Source of the DNA: Mycolicibacterium wolinskyi
GTDB taxonomy: Bacteria; Actinomycetota; Actinomycetes; Mycobacteriales; Mycobacteriaceae
Length of the DNA: 64,000 nucleotides
Direction: 5' to 3'
Assembly (NCBI RefSeq): GCF_002101965.1
Contig: NZ_LQQA01000004.1
Location: 62,001-126,000 of the forward strand
Position 1 is the stretch's first letter. Each line of letters opens with the position of its first letter. The notes beneath the pieces are model-generated. The model had not been told where the DNA came from, made no database searches, and saw only the letters and a list, made by a program, of their open reading frames with translations. Positions 1 through 10,113 of this stretch are shown here, in pieces. A program made the position numbers and the translations under genes.

Positions 1-303
1 GATGTCAGCTTCTTCCCGGAGAAGGAGATTCGCACCCAGGCGCAGATCTGCCCGCCGGGGCAGTCGAACCAGCCACCGCCCGATGGGCCTTGTGTACCGA
101 ATCCGCCGCCCCCCGCGAAGCACTGCCCTGACGGCGCCACAGTCGCCCAGGATGTGGTCTGCCCGCCTCCACAGGGCGGCCCGGAAACCAAGCAGTGCCC
201 CGACGGCACGTCGGTCCCGGCGAGCGGGCCATGCCCGCAACGACGACGACCGAAGCGTGCCCCGAGGGTGCACCGGGGTCATGGCTCGAGGTTAGGAGTA
301 TGA
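1..303 (+). CDS. C-terminal part of a Cys/Pro-rich protein (5' end outside window)
   Basis: The frame is open from base 1 to TGA at 301-303. It encodes short Cys-Pro-Asp-Gly repeats set in proline-rich spacers (CPPGQ, CPDGAT, CPDGTS), as in surface or secreted low-complexity tails. From about base 240 the reading changes to a basic, repeat-free tail. In the frame that starts at 240 the repeat style continues (TTTTEACPEGAPG) and runs to TAA at 321-323. The present end may therefore be a frameshifted version of a protein that stopped at 323, or a sequencing error. The family is not recognised. Confidence 0.45.
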   Translation, partial: DVSFFPEKEIRTQAQICPPGQSNQPPPDGPCVPNPPPPAKHCPDGATVAQDVVCPPPQGGPETKQCPDGTSVPASGPCPQRRRPKRAPRVHRGHGSRLGV

Positions 304-388
304 CGGAAGTAGCGGACCAGTAAGACAATTCGTCAACGCAAACGGCGGACCGGATGGTATCCGGTCCGCCGTCTGAACGAATGGTGAT

Positions 389-1807
<1,419 letters not shown>

Positions 1808-2011
1808 GTACACCCTTTCGGTCTTGCGTATTTCCGATGGGCATGGGCATACACCACCGGAAGCGTCGTCTGTCGAATGTTGGCGTTGTTATCGGCTGGG
1901 ATACTCGCCGCTATTCGGTAGGCGGCCGCCGATGACCATTGTAACGACAGTGTGTGGTTTCACCGCGCCGAGCGGCAAATTTCGGCACGTCGGCCGGCCG
2001 TCTGGCCGTTG

Positions 2012-2821
2012 CTACTGCGCGGTAGCCGTGACGTCGACAGCCGAGGCCATGGCGGCACCGACGATGCCCGCGGTGTTCTGCAGCGCCGCGGCCACCACCG
2101 GCGTCCGGTTCTTCAGCAGGGGCAGCCACTTGTCGGCTTTGCGGCTGATGCCACCGCCCGCGATGAACAGATCCGGCCAGATCGCGTTCTCGATGGCGAT
2201 GAGGACCTTGGTCACCTCTTCGCTCCAGCGCTCATAACTCCAGTCCTTGCGCTCCTTGACCGAGGAGGCCGCCCGGTGCTCGGCTTCCTTACCCCCGACT
2301 TCGAGGTGACCAAACTCCGTGTTGGGCAACAGAACACCGTTGTGGATCACGGCCGATCCGATGCCGGTGCCGAACGTGAGCAGCACGATGACACCGGTGT
2401 TGTCCCTGCCTGCACCGTGTTTCTCCTCGGCGAGGCCGGCGGCGTCGGCGTCGTTGAGCACGGTCACCTGCTGCCCGTCGAGCGCCTTGCTGATGACCTC
2501 TGCCGCGTTCACCCCGATCCAGCCCTTGTCGACGTTGGCGGCGGTCCGGACGATCCCCTCGGTCACGACGCCCGGGTAGGTGACACCGACTTTGCCGGTC
2601 CATCCGAACTCCCGGACGACGGACACCACGGTCTTGGTGACCGCTTCCGGTGTTGCCGGCTGCGGCGTCTCGAGCTTGAACCGCTCACCGATCAGCTGGC
2701 CGGTGTCGAGGTCGACGATGCCGCCCTTGACGCCGCTGCCACCGACATCGACACCGAATGCGCGGCGCCCGGGGTCGCCGTCGGTGGTGGGATCAGCCGC
2801 GGTCGACTCGGGTGCAGTCAT
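2012..2821 (-). CDS. ppgK: Polyphosphate/ATP glucokinase PpgK
   Basis: A ROK-family glucokinase of 269 residues that phosphorylates glucose to glucose-6-phosphate using polyphosphate (or ATP), the main mycobacterial glucokinase. The N-terminal phosphate-binding loop reads GVDVGGSGVKGG. The catalytic region follows (VLNDADAAGLAEE), then the GTGIGSA phosphate loop near residue 150. The length matches the family (about 265 residues). It lies on the same strand as sigA and downstream of nothing in this window. Its start is ATG at 2821 with GGAGCATCCC just upstream. It faces away from suhB across a 159-bp divergent spacer. Confidence 0.95.
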   Translation of the reverse strand: MTAPESTAADPTTDGDPGRRAFGVDVGGSGVKGGIVDLDTGQLIGERFKLETPQPATPEAVTKTVVSVVREFGWTGKVGVTYPGVVTEGIVRTAANVDKGWIGVNAAEVISKALDGQQVTVLNDADAAGLAEEKHGAGRDNTGVIVLLTFGTGIGSAVIHNGVLLPNTEFGHLEVGGKEAEHRAASSVKERKDWSYERWSEEVTKVLIAIENAIWPDLFIAGGGISRKADKWLPLLKNRTPVVAAALQNTAGIVGAAMASAVDVTATAQ

Positions 2822-2980
2822 GGGATGCTCCTTTGTGGGACAGGCAATTGCGTGGCTGGTGAGAAGGCTCGGGGGTGAACTGGGGCGACGCGCCTCACCC
2901 TAGTTGTTCGTCAACGCTCGTGCGGGCGGTCCCGCATCCCGGCGAGCGACTTTTCGGCGCAAACGTGTTGCGATAGTGCG

Positions 2981-3841
2981 GTGACTGAAAACAGTGCCGA
3001 CTCAGCCCGCCTGCGTGATGTTGCCGAGCAGCTGGCAACCGAAGCCGCAGAATTTGTCCGACGCCGTCGTGGCGAGGTGTTCGGTGCCGCGTCAGGCGCG
3101 CCCGATTCGTCGGAGGCCGGGGATGGCGCGGGTCCGATTCGTTCCAAGAGCACCCCCACCGATCCGGTGACCATCGTCGACACCGAGACCGAACGGTGGC
3201 TGCGGGAACGGCTGGCGGTACTGCGCCCGGGCGAACACGTGCTCGGTGAGGAAGAGGGTGGCGAGGAGGACGGACGGGACGGTGTGAGTTGGGTCATCGA
3301 CCCGATCGACGGCACCGTGAACTTCGTCTACGGCATCCCGGCGTACTCGGTGTCCATCGCGGTCCAGCGCGACGGCCGATCGGTGGCGGGCGCCGTCGCG
3401 AACGTCGCCGCGGGTGAGGTGTTCTCCGCGGCGTTGGGTCACGGCGCTCAGGTGCGCAGGGGTGATGTCAGCACGCCGCTGCGATGCAGCGCGGCCGACG
3501 ATCTGTCGATGACACTCGTCGGCACCGGCTTCTCGTATGTCGCCGACAAGCGCAGGCGCCAGGCGCAGGTGCTGGCCGAGATTCTGCCGGTCGTGCGCGA
3601 TGTGCGCCGGTTCGGCTCGTGTGCCCTCGACCTGTGCATGGTTGCCGCGGGTCAGCTGGATGCCTATTACGAGGAGGGCGTCAACGTCTGGGACTGGGCG
3701 GCAGGCGCGCTGATCGCGGCCGAGGCCGGGGCGACGGTGTGGTTGCCGACCGGGTCCGGGCCGGGACGCCTCGGGGCGTGCGCGCCGGGCGTCGCGGACG
3801 CGTTGCGCGCCGCCTTAGCAGGCGCCGGTATGGATCTTTGA
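2981..3841 (+). CDS. suhB: Inositol-1-monophosphatase family protein SuhB
   Basis: A Mg2+-dependent Li+-sensitive phosphatase of 286 residues that makes free inositol for phosphatidylinositol, LAM and mycothiol. Visible family motifs are the metal-binding glutamate region (LGEEEGGEED), the WVIDPIDGTVNFVYG motif near residue 105-120 and the C-terminal WDWAAGALIAAEAG motif. The start is a GTG with no convincing ribosome site. The gene ends inside the 3' end of cei: the two convergent genes overlap by 27 bp. Confidence 0.93.
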   Translation: MTENSADSARLRDVAEQLATEAAEFVRRRRGEVFGAASGAPDSSEAGDGAGPIRSKSTPTDPVTIVDTETERWLRERLAVLRPGEHVLGEEEGGEEDGRDGVSWVIDPIDGTVNFVYGIPAYSVSIAVQRDGRSVAGAVANVAAGEVFSAALGHGAQVRRGDVSTPLRCSAADDLSMTLVGTGFSYVADKRRRQAQVLAEILPVVRDVRRFGSCALDLCMVAAGQLDAYYEEGVNVWDWAAGALIAAEAGATVWLPTGSGPGRLGACAPGVADALRAALAGAGMDL

Positions 3842-4465
3842 CAGCAGCTCGGTGTCGGCGGGCGCGGTGGCGTCGGGCCGCAGGCTGGCCAGTACGGCGT
3901 TGATGTCGTCGCTGCTGCTCAGTTCGGTGAACTCGGTGCCCAGCGCCAAATCGACTGTGGCATCGGGCCTTTCATCCTGGAACAGCTCGGTGCACGGGGC
4001 CACCAGCCAGACGGCGGCAGCGGCGGCGCGCCCGGTCGGACCGAACCGGATCTGGCCCTGGCACTCCAGCCGGACGCTGGAGTAGATCGCGTCGTTGGCC
4101 GCCTCGGGCTGGGCGAAGCCGAGGTCGCGCAGTTGACCGGCGATCTCGCCTGCCTGCCCGCCCTGGCCGCTGGCGTTGAGCACCCTGATCTTGGTGTCGG
4201 CGAGCGGGGCCGGCGTGACTTCGATCATGTCGGAGCCGGCCACCTGCTGACCCAGTTTCGGGGTTGCCGGATCCGTCGCGGGTGGCGGCGCGTTGCACAC
4301 CGTGGCCTGCTGGACATCGGCCGGCTGGTTGAGGGCGATGATCCAGACCATCAACGTCACCACCGCAAGTGCGACGAGCAACACAATGCTGGGGACAAAG
4401 TTGCGCCGACGGAACGGTCGACCGTGCCGGTCGAAAGCGGTGCCTTCGGTGATTTGCGAGACCAC
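3815..4465 (-). CDS. cei: Cell envelope integrity protein Cei (LytR C-terminal domain)
   Basis: A 216-residue membrane-anchored protein with a short cytoplasmic N-terminus, one transmembrane helix (residues ~25-46, VPSIVLLVALAVVTLMVWII) and an extracytoplasmic LytR_C-type domain (IRVLNASGQGGQAGEIAGQL). It matches the M. tuberculosis Rv2700 protein named Cei for cell envelope integrity; the molecular activity is not known. The GTG start is 6 nt downstream of TAGAGT, a good -10, so the mRNA is probably leaderless. Its 3' end overlaps suhB. Confidence 0.9.
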   Translation of the reverse strand: MVSQITEGTAFDRHGRPFRRRNFVPSIVLLVALAVVTLMVWIIALNQPADVQQATVCNAPPPATDPATPKLGQQVAGSDMIEVTPAPLADTKIRVLNASGQGGQAGEIAGQLRDLGFAQPEAANDAIYSSVRLECQGQIRFGPTGRAAAAAVWLVAPCTELFQDERPDATVDLALGTEFTELSSSDDINAVLASLRPDATAPADTELLSKIHTGAC

Positions 4466-4630
4466 CCCTGCACTCTAAGGCCAAGGTCGCCGGGTGCGGC
4501 GCCGGAGCTCAGGCCGTAATGTGATGTAAATCACACTGAAACGTGTGGCAATACGGGCACGAATCATTTGGGGAATGCGTTCGACGCTGGTACAAAGCTC
4601 TGCTGCAAGGTAAGGGAGGGGACACAGACG

Positions 4631-4933
4631 ATGGCTACCGACTACGACGCCCCGCGGCGCACTGAGACCGACGACGTTTCCGAGGACTCGCTGGAAGAGC
4701 TCAAGGCGCGGCGTAACGAGGCGCAGTCCGCCGTGGTGGACGTCGACGAGTCCGAGACCGCCGAGTCATTCGAGCTACCGGGTGCAGACCTGTCCGGCGA
4801 GGAACTGTCGGTTCGGGTGGTCCCGAAGCAGGCCGACGAGTTCACCTGCTCCAGCTGCTTCCTGGTGCATCACCGGAGCCGGCTGGCCAGCGAAAAGAAC
4901 GGTGTGATGATCTGCACCGACTGCGCAGCCTGA
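4631..4933 (+). CDS. DUF4193 protein (zinc-ribbon-like, 100 aa)
   Basis: A small acidic protein of 100 residues, equivalent to Rv2699c and conserved in actinobacteria (DUF4193). The C-terminus has two CxxC pairs (TCSSCFLVHH and CTDCAA), which look like a zinc ribbon. The N-terminal half is strongly acidic. I chose the ATG at 4631 (MATDYDAPRR) because a very strong AGGGAGGGG ribosome site lies about 10 bases upstream; in-frame upstream codons extend to 4568 but lack such a site. Function unknown. Confidence 0.9.
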   Translation: MATDYDAPRRTETDDVSEDSLEELKARRNEAQSAVVDVDESETAESFELPGADLSGEELSVRVVPKQADEFTCSSCFLVHHRSRLASEKNGVMICTDCAA

Positions 4934-4979
4934 GGGCTGCTCAGCCGCTGTAGCCAGATTTGCGGCTCAGCCGCTGCAG

Positions 4980-5459
4980 CTAGCCGCGGAGCGCCGAGAG
5001 CAACCGGTCCGGATGTCTGGTACTGACCAACCAGTACGGGGTGGGGTCATCCGGATCGTCGAGAACCAGCAGCACCATCGGGCCGACCCAGGCCCGGTGC
5101 ACGACGTAGGCAGCGGGATCCAACTGGCGGCCCAGCGCGGCGGATTTGGCCGACCGCGGCACCTCGGCGGTGCGCGAGATCACGCTGGTCGGCAGGTGGG
5201 CCTGGCCGACCCAAACCTCGGTTTCGCCGCCCGGTCGGCTGACCACGCGCAACTCGGTCTTGCTGAACCACATCAGCACAGCCGCCGCGACCGGGAACAA
5301 CACCGCGTAGGGCACCCATTTCGGCATACCCGACACGCCCATGCCCACCTCGAGAGCGATGATTCCCGCCAGGATCGCTGCGGGCAGCGTCCACCACCAA
5401 GGCACCCACAACCGCTCGCGATAGCGCACGGTTTGGGTGGTTGCGCGCGTGTCTGACAC
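4980..5459 (-). CDS. DUF3093 membrane protein (Rv2698 type)
   Basis: A 159-residue integral membrane protein with two adjacent N-terminal transmembrane helices (residues ~20-65), followed by a cytoplasmic part rich in beta structure ([18 protein letters not shown]). It is the Rv2698/DUF3093 family; function unknown. The frame stays open far upstream (to 6614) but that is a shadow of dut and DUF3710. The GTG at 5459 is supported by a -10 (TACTCT on the minus strand, 5467-5472) seven bases upstream, which predicts a leaderless mRNA. Confidence 0.85.
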   Translation of the reverse strand: MSDTRATTQTVRYRERLWVPWWWTLPAAILAGIIALEVGMGVSGMPKWVPYAVLFPVAAAVLMWFSKTELRVVSRPGGETEVWVGQAHLPTSVISRTAEVPRSAKSAALGRQLDPAAYVVHRAWVGPMVLLVLDDPDDPTPYWLVSTRHPDRLLSALRG

Positions 5460-5466
5460 GCGGCTC

Positions 5467-5476
5467 AGAGTAATCT
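5467..5476. promoter_or_regulatory. Overlapping divergent -10 elements for dut and the DUF3093 gene
   Basis: On the plus strand TAATCT (5471-5476) sits eight bases before the dut GTG. On the minus strand TACTCT (5467-5472) sits seven bases before the DUF3093 GTG at 5459. The two hexamers share two base pairs and the predicted start sites are about 26 bp apart, so polymerase should be able to use only one direction at a time. Confidence 0.6.
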
Positions 5477-5484
5477 GTGACGTC

Positions 5485-5949
5485 GTGTCCAACTCTCTGG
5501 CGGTCGTCCGATTGGATCGCGAACTCCCGATGCCCAGTCGCGCGCACGACGGCGACGCGGGCGTCGACCTGTACAGCGCGCAGGATGTCGAACTGGCTCC
5601 CGGGCAGCGGGCGCTCGTGCCCACCGGGGTTGCGGTGGCGATTCCGCACGGCATGGTGGGGCTGGTGCATCCCCGGTCGGGTTTGGCTGCGCGCGTGGGA
5701 CTTTCGATCGTCAACAGCCCGGGCACGATCGATGCCGGGTACCGCGGTGAGATCAAGGTTTCGCTCATCAACCTCGATCCGGAGACGCCGATCGTGGTGA
5801 ACCGTGGCGACCGGATCGCCCAGCTGCTGGTGCAGCGGGTGGAGCTGCCCGAACTGGTCGAGGTCACCTCGTTCGACGAGGCAGGCCTGGCCGACACCTC
5901 CCGTGGTGATGGTGGCCACGGTTCCTCCGGCGGACATGCGAGTTTGTGA
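5485..5949 (+). CDS. dut: dUTP diphosphatase (dUTPase)
   Basis: Trimeric dUTPase of 154 residues: hydrolyses dUTP to dUMP and pyrophosphate, supplying dTMP synthesis and keeping uracil out of DNA. The five conserved motifs are present: DAGVDLYS (1), HPRSGLAAR (2), [11 protein letters not shown] (3), [10 protein letters not shown] (4) and the flexible C-terminal [16 protein letters not shown] (5). The GTG start gives [11 protein letters not shown], matching the mycobacterial N-terminus and length. There is no ribosome site; the -10 TAATCT eight bases upstream suggests a leaderless transcript. The stop overlaps the next gene (TGATG). Confidence 0.97.
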   Translation: MSNSLAVVRLDRELPMPSRAHDGDAGVDLYSAQDVELAPGQRALVPTGVAVAIPHGMVGLVHPRSGLAARVGLSIVNSPGTIDAGYRGEIKVSLINLDPETPIVVNRGDRIAQLLVQRVELPELVEVTSFDEAGLADTSRGDGGHGSSGGHASL

Positions 5950-6716
5950 TGGCATTCGGAAAACGCAAGAGCAATGAAACGACGAGCGACCAGGGCAGTG
6001 ACACGCCCGGCAACGAACGAATCGAGCCTGCTGTGACGGACGAGACTGACGAGGATTTTGACGGCCCGTTCGACATCGAGGACTTCGACGACGCGGCCGT
6101 CGCAGCACAGGGCCGGCTGGACCTCGGATCGGTCCTGATCCCGATGCCCGACGGCGGCCAGGTGCAGGTGGAACTCAACGAGGCCGGCGCGCCGAGCGCG
6201 GTGTGGGTCGTGACGCCCAACGGCCGGTTCACCATCGCGGCCTACGCCGCGCCCAAGAGTGCGGGCCTGTGGCGGGAGGTCGCCGGTGAGCTGGCCGATT
6301 CGCTGCGCAAGGACGCCGCGTCGGTGGCCATCCAAGACGGCCCGTGGGGCCGCGAGGTGGTCGGCGCCGGCAATGGTGGCGTGGTCCGGTTCATCGGCGT
6401 GGATGGTTACCGGTGGATGGTGCGCTGCGTCGTCAACGGTTCGCCCGAAACCATCGACGCGCTTGCCGAGGAGGCTCGGGCATCGTTGGCGGACACCGTG
6501 ATCCGGCGCGGCGACACGCCGATGCCGGTGCGCACGCCGTTGCAGGTCCAGCTGCCCGAGCCGATGGCCGCGCAGCTGCGCGCCGCCGCCCAGGCCGCGG
6601 CACAGCAAGGGCAACAGCAGGCGCCGCCACAGGAGCAGCCCCCGGCCGAGCCCGCGGCCCGGCGCAGCGCGCAGGGTTCGGCGATGCAGCAGCTCCGCAC
6701 CATCACCGGGGGATAG
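5949..6716 (+). CDS. DUF3710 protein (Rv2696c type)
   Basis: A 255-residue soluble protein of the actinobacterial DUF3710 family, function unknown. The N-terminus is acidic and disordered (residues 1-45). The folded core runs from about residue 50 to 200 (LDLGSVLIPMPDGGQVQVEL, GPWGREVVGAGNGGVVRFIG), and the tail is Gln/Pro/Ala-rich. The ATG overlaps the dut stop codon as TGATG, so the two are almost certainly translationally coupled. Confidence 0.87.
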   Translation: MAFGKRKSNETTSDQGSDTPGNERIEPAVTDETDEDFDGPFDIEDFDDAAVAAQGRLDLGSVLIPMPDGGQVQVELNEAGAPSAVWVVTPNGRFTIAAYAAPKSAGLWREVAGELADSLRKDAASVAIQDGPWGREVVGAGNGGVVRFIGVDGYRWMVRCVVNGSPETIDALAEEARASLADTVIRRGDTPMPVRTPLQVQLPEPMAAQLRAAAQAAAQQGQQQAPPQEQPPAEPAARRSAQGSAMQQLRTITGG

Positions 6717-6725
6717 GGGAGCCGC

Positions 6726-7424
6726 TCACGCCTCCTGCAGGGCGGCGACGCACGCGGCGCCAAGGACGCCGGTGTCGACGCCCATCTGCGCCAGGGTGAC
6801 GGTGCGCAGCGCCGCACGAGGCACTGCGGCGACCCATTCGAACCCGACCTCGGCCGGGTGTACCGGATCGTCGGTGGCCACCGCCACCCCCATGGGCACG
6901 GCGAGCCGCTCCAGCTCGGCGCAGCTGGGGGCGTCGTACCCGGCGGCCTCATCCATGGCCTGAGGCAACGTGGGCCACTGGCCCACCCACGAGCGGGTCA
7001 GTTCATCGGCCAGCCACGCCGGGCTGGACTCGCGCATCTGCGCGACGGTGGCCGCAAGCCCGTCCCGGCGCAGTAGGTGGGCCGATTGACGCGCCAGCAA
7101 CGCCGCAGGAGCGTTCTGCGGGGAACCCATCCAGGGCGGCAGTGCGGCCAGCACGGCCACGGCCCGGCTGGGATGATCCAGTGCCCATCTGGTGGCGACG
7201 ACGGCGCCGATGGACACCCCGCCCACCGCGATCGGACCCGAGCGGGCCGCGTCGTCGAGCGCGGCCAGGTAACCCGCTACGAGCCGGTCCGGCTGTGGCG
7301 GCGGAGTCACCACCATCGCGTTGACGTCATGCAGCGCAGCCGAAAACGCCCGGTAGACGTAGTCGTCGTCGGACCCGGTTCCGGGAAGGAGAACGGTGGT
7401 GACACCGCGCAGAATGACGCTCAT
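6726..7424 (-). CDS. Alpha/beta-hydrolase-like protein (Rv2695 type)
   Basis: About 232 residues. It has a hydrolase-like N-terminal strand (TVLLPGTGSDDDYVYRAF), a nucleophile elbow GGVSIGA near residue 70 (Gly-x-Ser-x-Gly) and a late VATDDPVHP segment fitting the acid/histidine region. Substrate unknown. The start is either ATG at 7424 or the GTG directly before it (7427). It is convergent with the DUF3710 gene, separated by 9 bp. Confidence 0.78.
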   Translation of the reverse strand: MSVILRGVTTVLLPGTGSDDDYVYRAFSAALHDVNAMVVTPPPQPDRLVAGYLAALDDAARSGPIAVGGVSIGAVVATRWALDHPSRAVAVLAALPPWMGSPQNAPAALLARQSAHLLRRDGLAATVAQMRESSPAWLADELTRSWVGQWPTLPQAMDEAAGYDAPSCAELERLAVPMGVAVATDDPVHPAEVGFEWVAAVPRAALRTVTLAQMGVDTGVLGAACVAALQEA

Positions 7425-7559
7425 CACATGATCGTGCCTGGCTCGTCAAATTACCGGCGTGCCGACACACACCCCGCGTGGCATTCGGGGAATAAGAGGT
7501 CTACCGTGGCGTTGGTTGGGTGGATCCACGGTGGATCCGCGAAAGGTCAGGAGAGGACC

Positions 7560-7931
7560 ATGGCTACGGCCGAAGGGTATCTGCGCCGGCTGACGCGACG
7601 CCTGACGGAGGACCCCGAGCAGCTCGATGTCGAAGAGCTCAGCGACGAAGCGGCCAACACCGGCGCGCAGAAGGCGATCAATTGCCAGCGCGGCCAGGAA
7701 GTGACGATGGTCGGGACCCTGCGCAGTGTCGAATGCAACGGCAAAGGCTGTTCTGGCGGCGTCAAAGCCGAATTGTTCGACGGGACGGACACGGTGATGC
7801 TGGTCTGGCTGGGACAGCGCCGCATCCCCGGTATCGAATCGGGCCGCACCCTGCGGGTGCACGGCCGCGTCGGCAAGTTGGAGAACGGTACGAAAGCGAT
7901 CTACAACCCGCACTACGAAATTCAGAAGTGA
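7560..7931 (+). CDS. OB-fold nucleic-acid-binding protein (Rv2694c type)
   Basis: A 123-residue protein. After a helical N-terminus (YLRRLTRRLTEDPEQLD) comes an OB-fold domain (residues ~45-120: VTMVGTLRSVEC, AELFDGTDTVMLVWLGQRRI, LRVHGRVG), the kind found in RecG/DnaE-type single-strand binders. The ATG has GGAGAGGACC immediately before it. Its stop codon overlaps the next start (GTGA), so the pair forms an operon. Specific role not known. Confidence 0.82.
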   Translation: MATAEGYLRRLTRRLTEDPEQLDVEELSDEAANTGAQKAINCQRGQEVTMVGTLRSVECNGKGCSGGVKAELFDGTDTVMLVWLGQRRIPGIESGRTLRVHGRVGKLENGTKAIYNPHYEIQK

Positions 7932-8629
7932 GCCAGGCCGAAAACGGCCCAGGTAACGCACCCCCAGGCCCCACGAGCGAGCCGGAACCGACATCCGCGC
8001 GGCCGAATACCGGGGGCCGGGCGATCCTCGACCAGATGGGCGGCGTGAGCGGCCTCATCTACTCCACGCTGCCGGTGGTCGTATTCGTGCCGGTGTCATC
8101 GGCATTCGGACTGATGCCCGCGATCGCGGCCGCCCTCGGCGTGGCCACCCTGATCCTGATCTGGCGGCTGATCCGCCGGGATTCGGTGCAGCCCGCGATA
8201 TCCGGCTTTTTCGCAGTGGGCATCAGCGCGCTGATCGCCTATCTGGTGGGGGAGTCGAAAGGCTATTTCCTGCTTGGCATCTGGACATCGCTGCTGTGGG
8301 CGGTGGTGTTCGGTGTCTCGGTGCTGATCCGCCGGCCGGTGGTCGGATATGTGTGGGGCTGGGTCAATTCGCATGACCGGGGCTGGCGTGACGTCCGCAA
8401 GGCGGTGCTGGCCTTCGACATCGCCACGATCACCTGGGTGCTCGTGTTCGCGTCGCGGTTCCTGGTGCAGGAGTACCTCTACGACGCCGACGAAACGGGT
8501 TGGCTGGGTTTCGCCAGGATCGCGATGGGCTGGCCGCTGACGGCAGTCGCCGCGTTGGTGACGTATCTGGCCATCCGCACCGCGCAGCGTGCTCTGCATG
8601 CCCACCAGGCGGCCCAGACCGCCGACTGA
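7928..8629 (+). CDS. DUF3159 integral membrane protein (Rv2693c type)
   Basis: A 233-residue membrane protein with a Pro-rich, disordered first ~40 residues and then about six hydrophobic helices (TLPVVVFVPVSSAFGLMPAI, AAALGVATLILIWRLI, and so on). The family is DUF3159, common in actinobacteria and of unknown function. The GTG start overlaps the stop of the OB-fold gene (GTGA), indicating coupled translation. Confidence 0.85.
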   Translation: MSQAENGPGNAPPGPTSEPEPTSARPNTGGRAILDQMGGVSGLIYSTLPVVVFVPVSSAFGLMPAIAAALGVATLILIWRLIRRDSVQPAISGFFAVGISALIAYLVGESKGYFLLGIWTSLLWAVVFGVSVLIRRPVVGYVWGWVNSHDRGWRDVRKAVLAFDIATITWVLVFASRFLVQEYLYDADETGWLGFARIAMGWPLTAVAALVTYLAIRTAQRALHAHQAAQTAD

Positions 8630-8635
8630 GTGGCT

Positions 8636-9304
8636 TCAGCGCGACGCGGGGCGCAGCAACAGTTCCCGCAGTTGGTCTTCCACCTCGGTGACCGCCACGA
8701 ACAGGAGTTCGTCGCCGCCCTCGAGCGGTTCGTCGGATTCGGGCACGATCACCCGTGCCCCGCGCAGAATGGTCACGAGCGCCGCGTCGCGCGGTAGCTC
8801 CAGGCGCTTGACCGGCTTACCGCCCCACGGGGTGTCGTCGGGCAGCGTGATCTCGACGAGGTTGGCCTGGCCCCTGCGGAATTCCATGAGCCGCACCAGA
8901 TCGCCGACGGCGACAGCCTCTTCCACGAGGGAGGCCAGCATGCGCGGCGTGGACACGGCGACGTCGACACCCCAGTTCTCGTCGAACAGCCACTCGTTGC
9001 GCGGATCGTTGACTCGCGCGACCACCCGGGGCACCGCGAATTCGGTCTTGGCCAACAGACTCACGACGACGTTGACCTTGTCGTCGCCGGTGGCCGCGAT
9101 CACGACGTCGAATTCCTCGAGCCGTACCGACTCCAGCATCGTGAGCTCGCATGCGTCGCCCAGGCGCCAGTGCGCGGCGGGGATGGCATCGACATCGATG
9201 TGGTCGAGGTTGCGCTCCAGCAGCGTCACCTCGTGATTGCTCTCAAGGAGTTCGCGGGCGATGGAGCGGCCGACGGCCCCGGCCCCGGCGATCGCTACCT
9301 TCAT
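8636..9304 (-). CDS. ceoC: TrkA-type potassium uptake regulator CeoC
   Basis: A 222-residue TrkA/KtrA-like cytosolic protein. The N-terminal RCK domain binds NAD(H) or another nucleotide through GAGAVGRSIARELL, with the acidic end of strand 2 (TLLER). A C-terminal RCK_C domain follows (VEITLPDDTPWGGKPV). It gates a potassium transporter in response to nucleotide. I preferred ATG 9304 to GTG 9313 because GAGGAG then has normal spacing. It lies 31 bp downstream of ceoB on the same strand, next to a KimA-like transporter. Confidence 0.92.
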   Translation of the reverse strand: MKVAIAGAGAVGRSIARELLESNHEVTLLERNLDHIDVDAIPAAHWRLGDACELTMLESVRLEEFDVVIAATGDDKVNVVVSLLAKTEFAVPRVVARVNDPRNEWLFDENWGVDVAVSTPRMLASLVEEAVAVGDLVRLMEFRRGQANLVEITLPDDTPWGGKPVKRLELPRDAALVTILRGARVIVPESDEPLEGGDELLFVAVTEVEDQLRELLLRPASR

Positions 9305-9335
9305 CGACGCCACTCCTCACGTTCGTCGTCGGCGC

Positions 9336-10013
9336 TCATCGTTCGGACTCCAGGTCTTCACTCGGCGGCAGTGCCGCGATGGCGAGTGCTTCGGCGATGT
9401 GACCGGCGACCGCCGCGACATAGACCTGATCGCCGGCCTGGATGACGGTTTTCGCGTCGGGCAGATGGCCGCTGCCGAACCGGATCATGAACGCCACGCG
9501 CCCGCCGGTGGCGGCCTCGAGGTCGGTCACCCGTCTGCCGGCCCAGCCCTCGTGCAACGGAAGCTCGGCGACGCCGACACTGCCCGAGGGATCACGCCAT
9601 TTGGTGGTCTCGGTTTCCTTGGTCAGCACGTTGAGCAGGCGGTCGGTGGTCCATGGCACGGTCGCGACGGTCGGAATGCCCAGCCGCTCGTAGACGGCCG
9701 CACGCTTGGCGTCGTAGATGCGCGCCACGACACGTTCGACGCCGAAGGTCTCGCGCGCGACCCGCGCCGAGATGATGTTGGAGTTGTCGCCGGAGGACAC
9801 CGCGGCAAACGCGCCGGCCTCTTCGATCCCGGCCCGCAGCAGCACATCGCGGTCGAAACCCATGCCCAGGATCCGCTCGCCGGGAAACTCGGGGGACAAC
9901 CGGTGAAATGCGGTGCTGTCCCGGTCGATTATGGCGACGTCGTGGCCAATTCTGGCCAGGCTGTCTGCGAGGGATGCGCCCACGCGGCCACATCCCATGA
10001 CAACTACACGCAC
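9336..10013 (-). CDS. ceoB: TrkA-type potassium uptake regulator CeoB
   Basis: A 225-residue TrkA-like protein and partner of CeoC. The N-terminal Rossmann motif is GCGRVGASLADSLA followed by VAIIDRD. The nucleotide-binding core includes SSGDNSNIISARVARE, and the C-terminal RCK_C domain begins near residue 135 (VGVAELPLHEGWAGRRV). The two paralogues probably form a hetero-oligomeric gating ring. Divergent from the KimA-like transporter gene, with 108 bp between the starts. Confidence 0.93.
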   Translation of the reverse strand: MRVVVMGCGRVGASLADSLARIGHDVAIIDRDSTAFHRLSPEFPGERILGMGFDRDVLLRAGIEEAGAFAAVSSGDNSNIISARVARETFGVERVVARIYDAKRAAVYERLGIPTVATVPWTTDRLLNVLTKETETTKWRDPSGSVGVAELPLHEGWAGRRVTDLEAATGGRVAFMIRFGSGHLPDAKTVIQAGDQVYVAAVAGHIAEALAIAALPPSEDLESER

Positions 10014-10107
10014 CAGACGGTCCTTTCCGGCAGCAGAAAGATCAAGCTATCTCAACCCGTGCACTGACGAACGCTACAGCTTTCTGACACCCGTTCGCCT
10101 TCGGGCT

Positions 10108-10113
10108 TACTCT
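10108..10113 (+). promoter_or_regulatory. -10 element of the KimA-like transporter gene
   Basis: TACTCT lies eight bases before the GTG at 10122 and there is no ribosome site, so the transcript is predicted to be leaderless. Confidence 0.5.

Noticed and set aside
4940..4980. Terminator hairpin between the DUF4193 and DUF3093 genes
   Set aside because: Inverted repeat GCGGCT-C-AGCCGC exists but its loop is one base and there is no U-tract; it is better seen as part of the GCTCAGCCGCTG direct repeat.
4980..6614. 544-codon frame on the minus strand beginning upstream of DUF3093
   Set aside because: The upstream part is antisense to dut and DUF3710. A -10 directly before GTG 5459 and the family length support the shorter gene.
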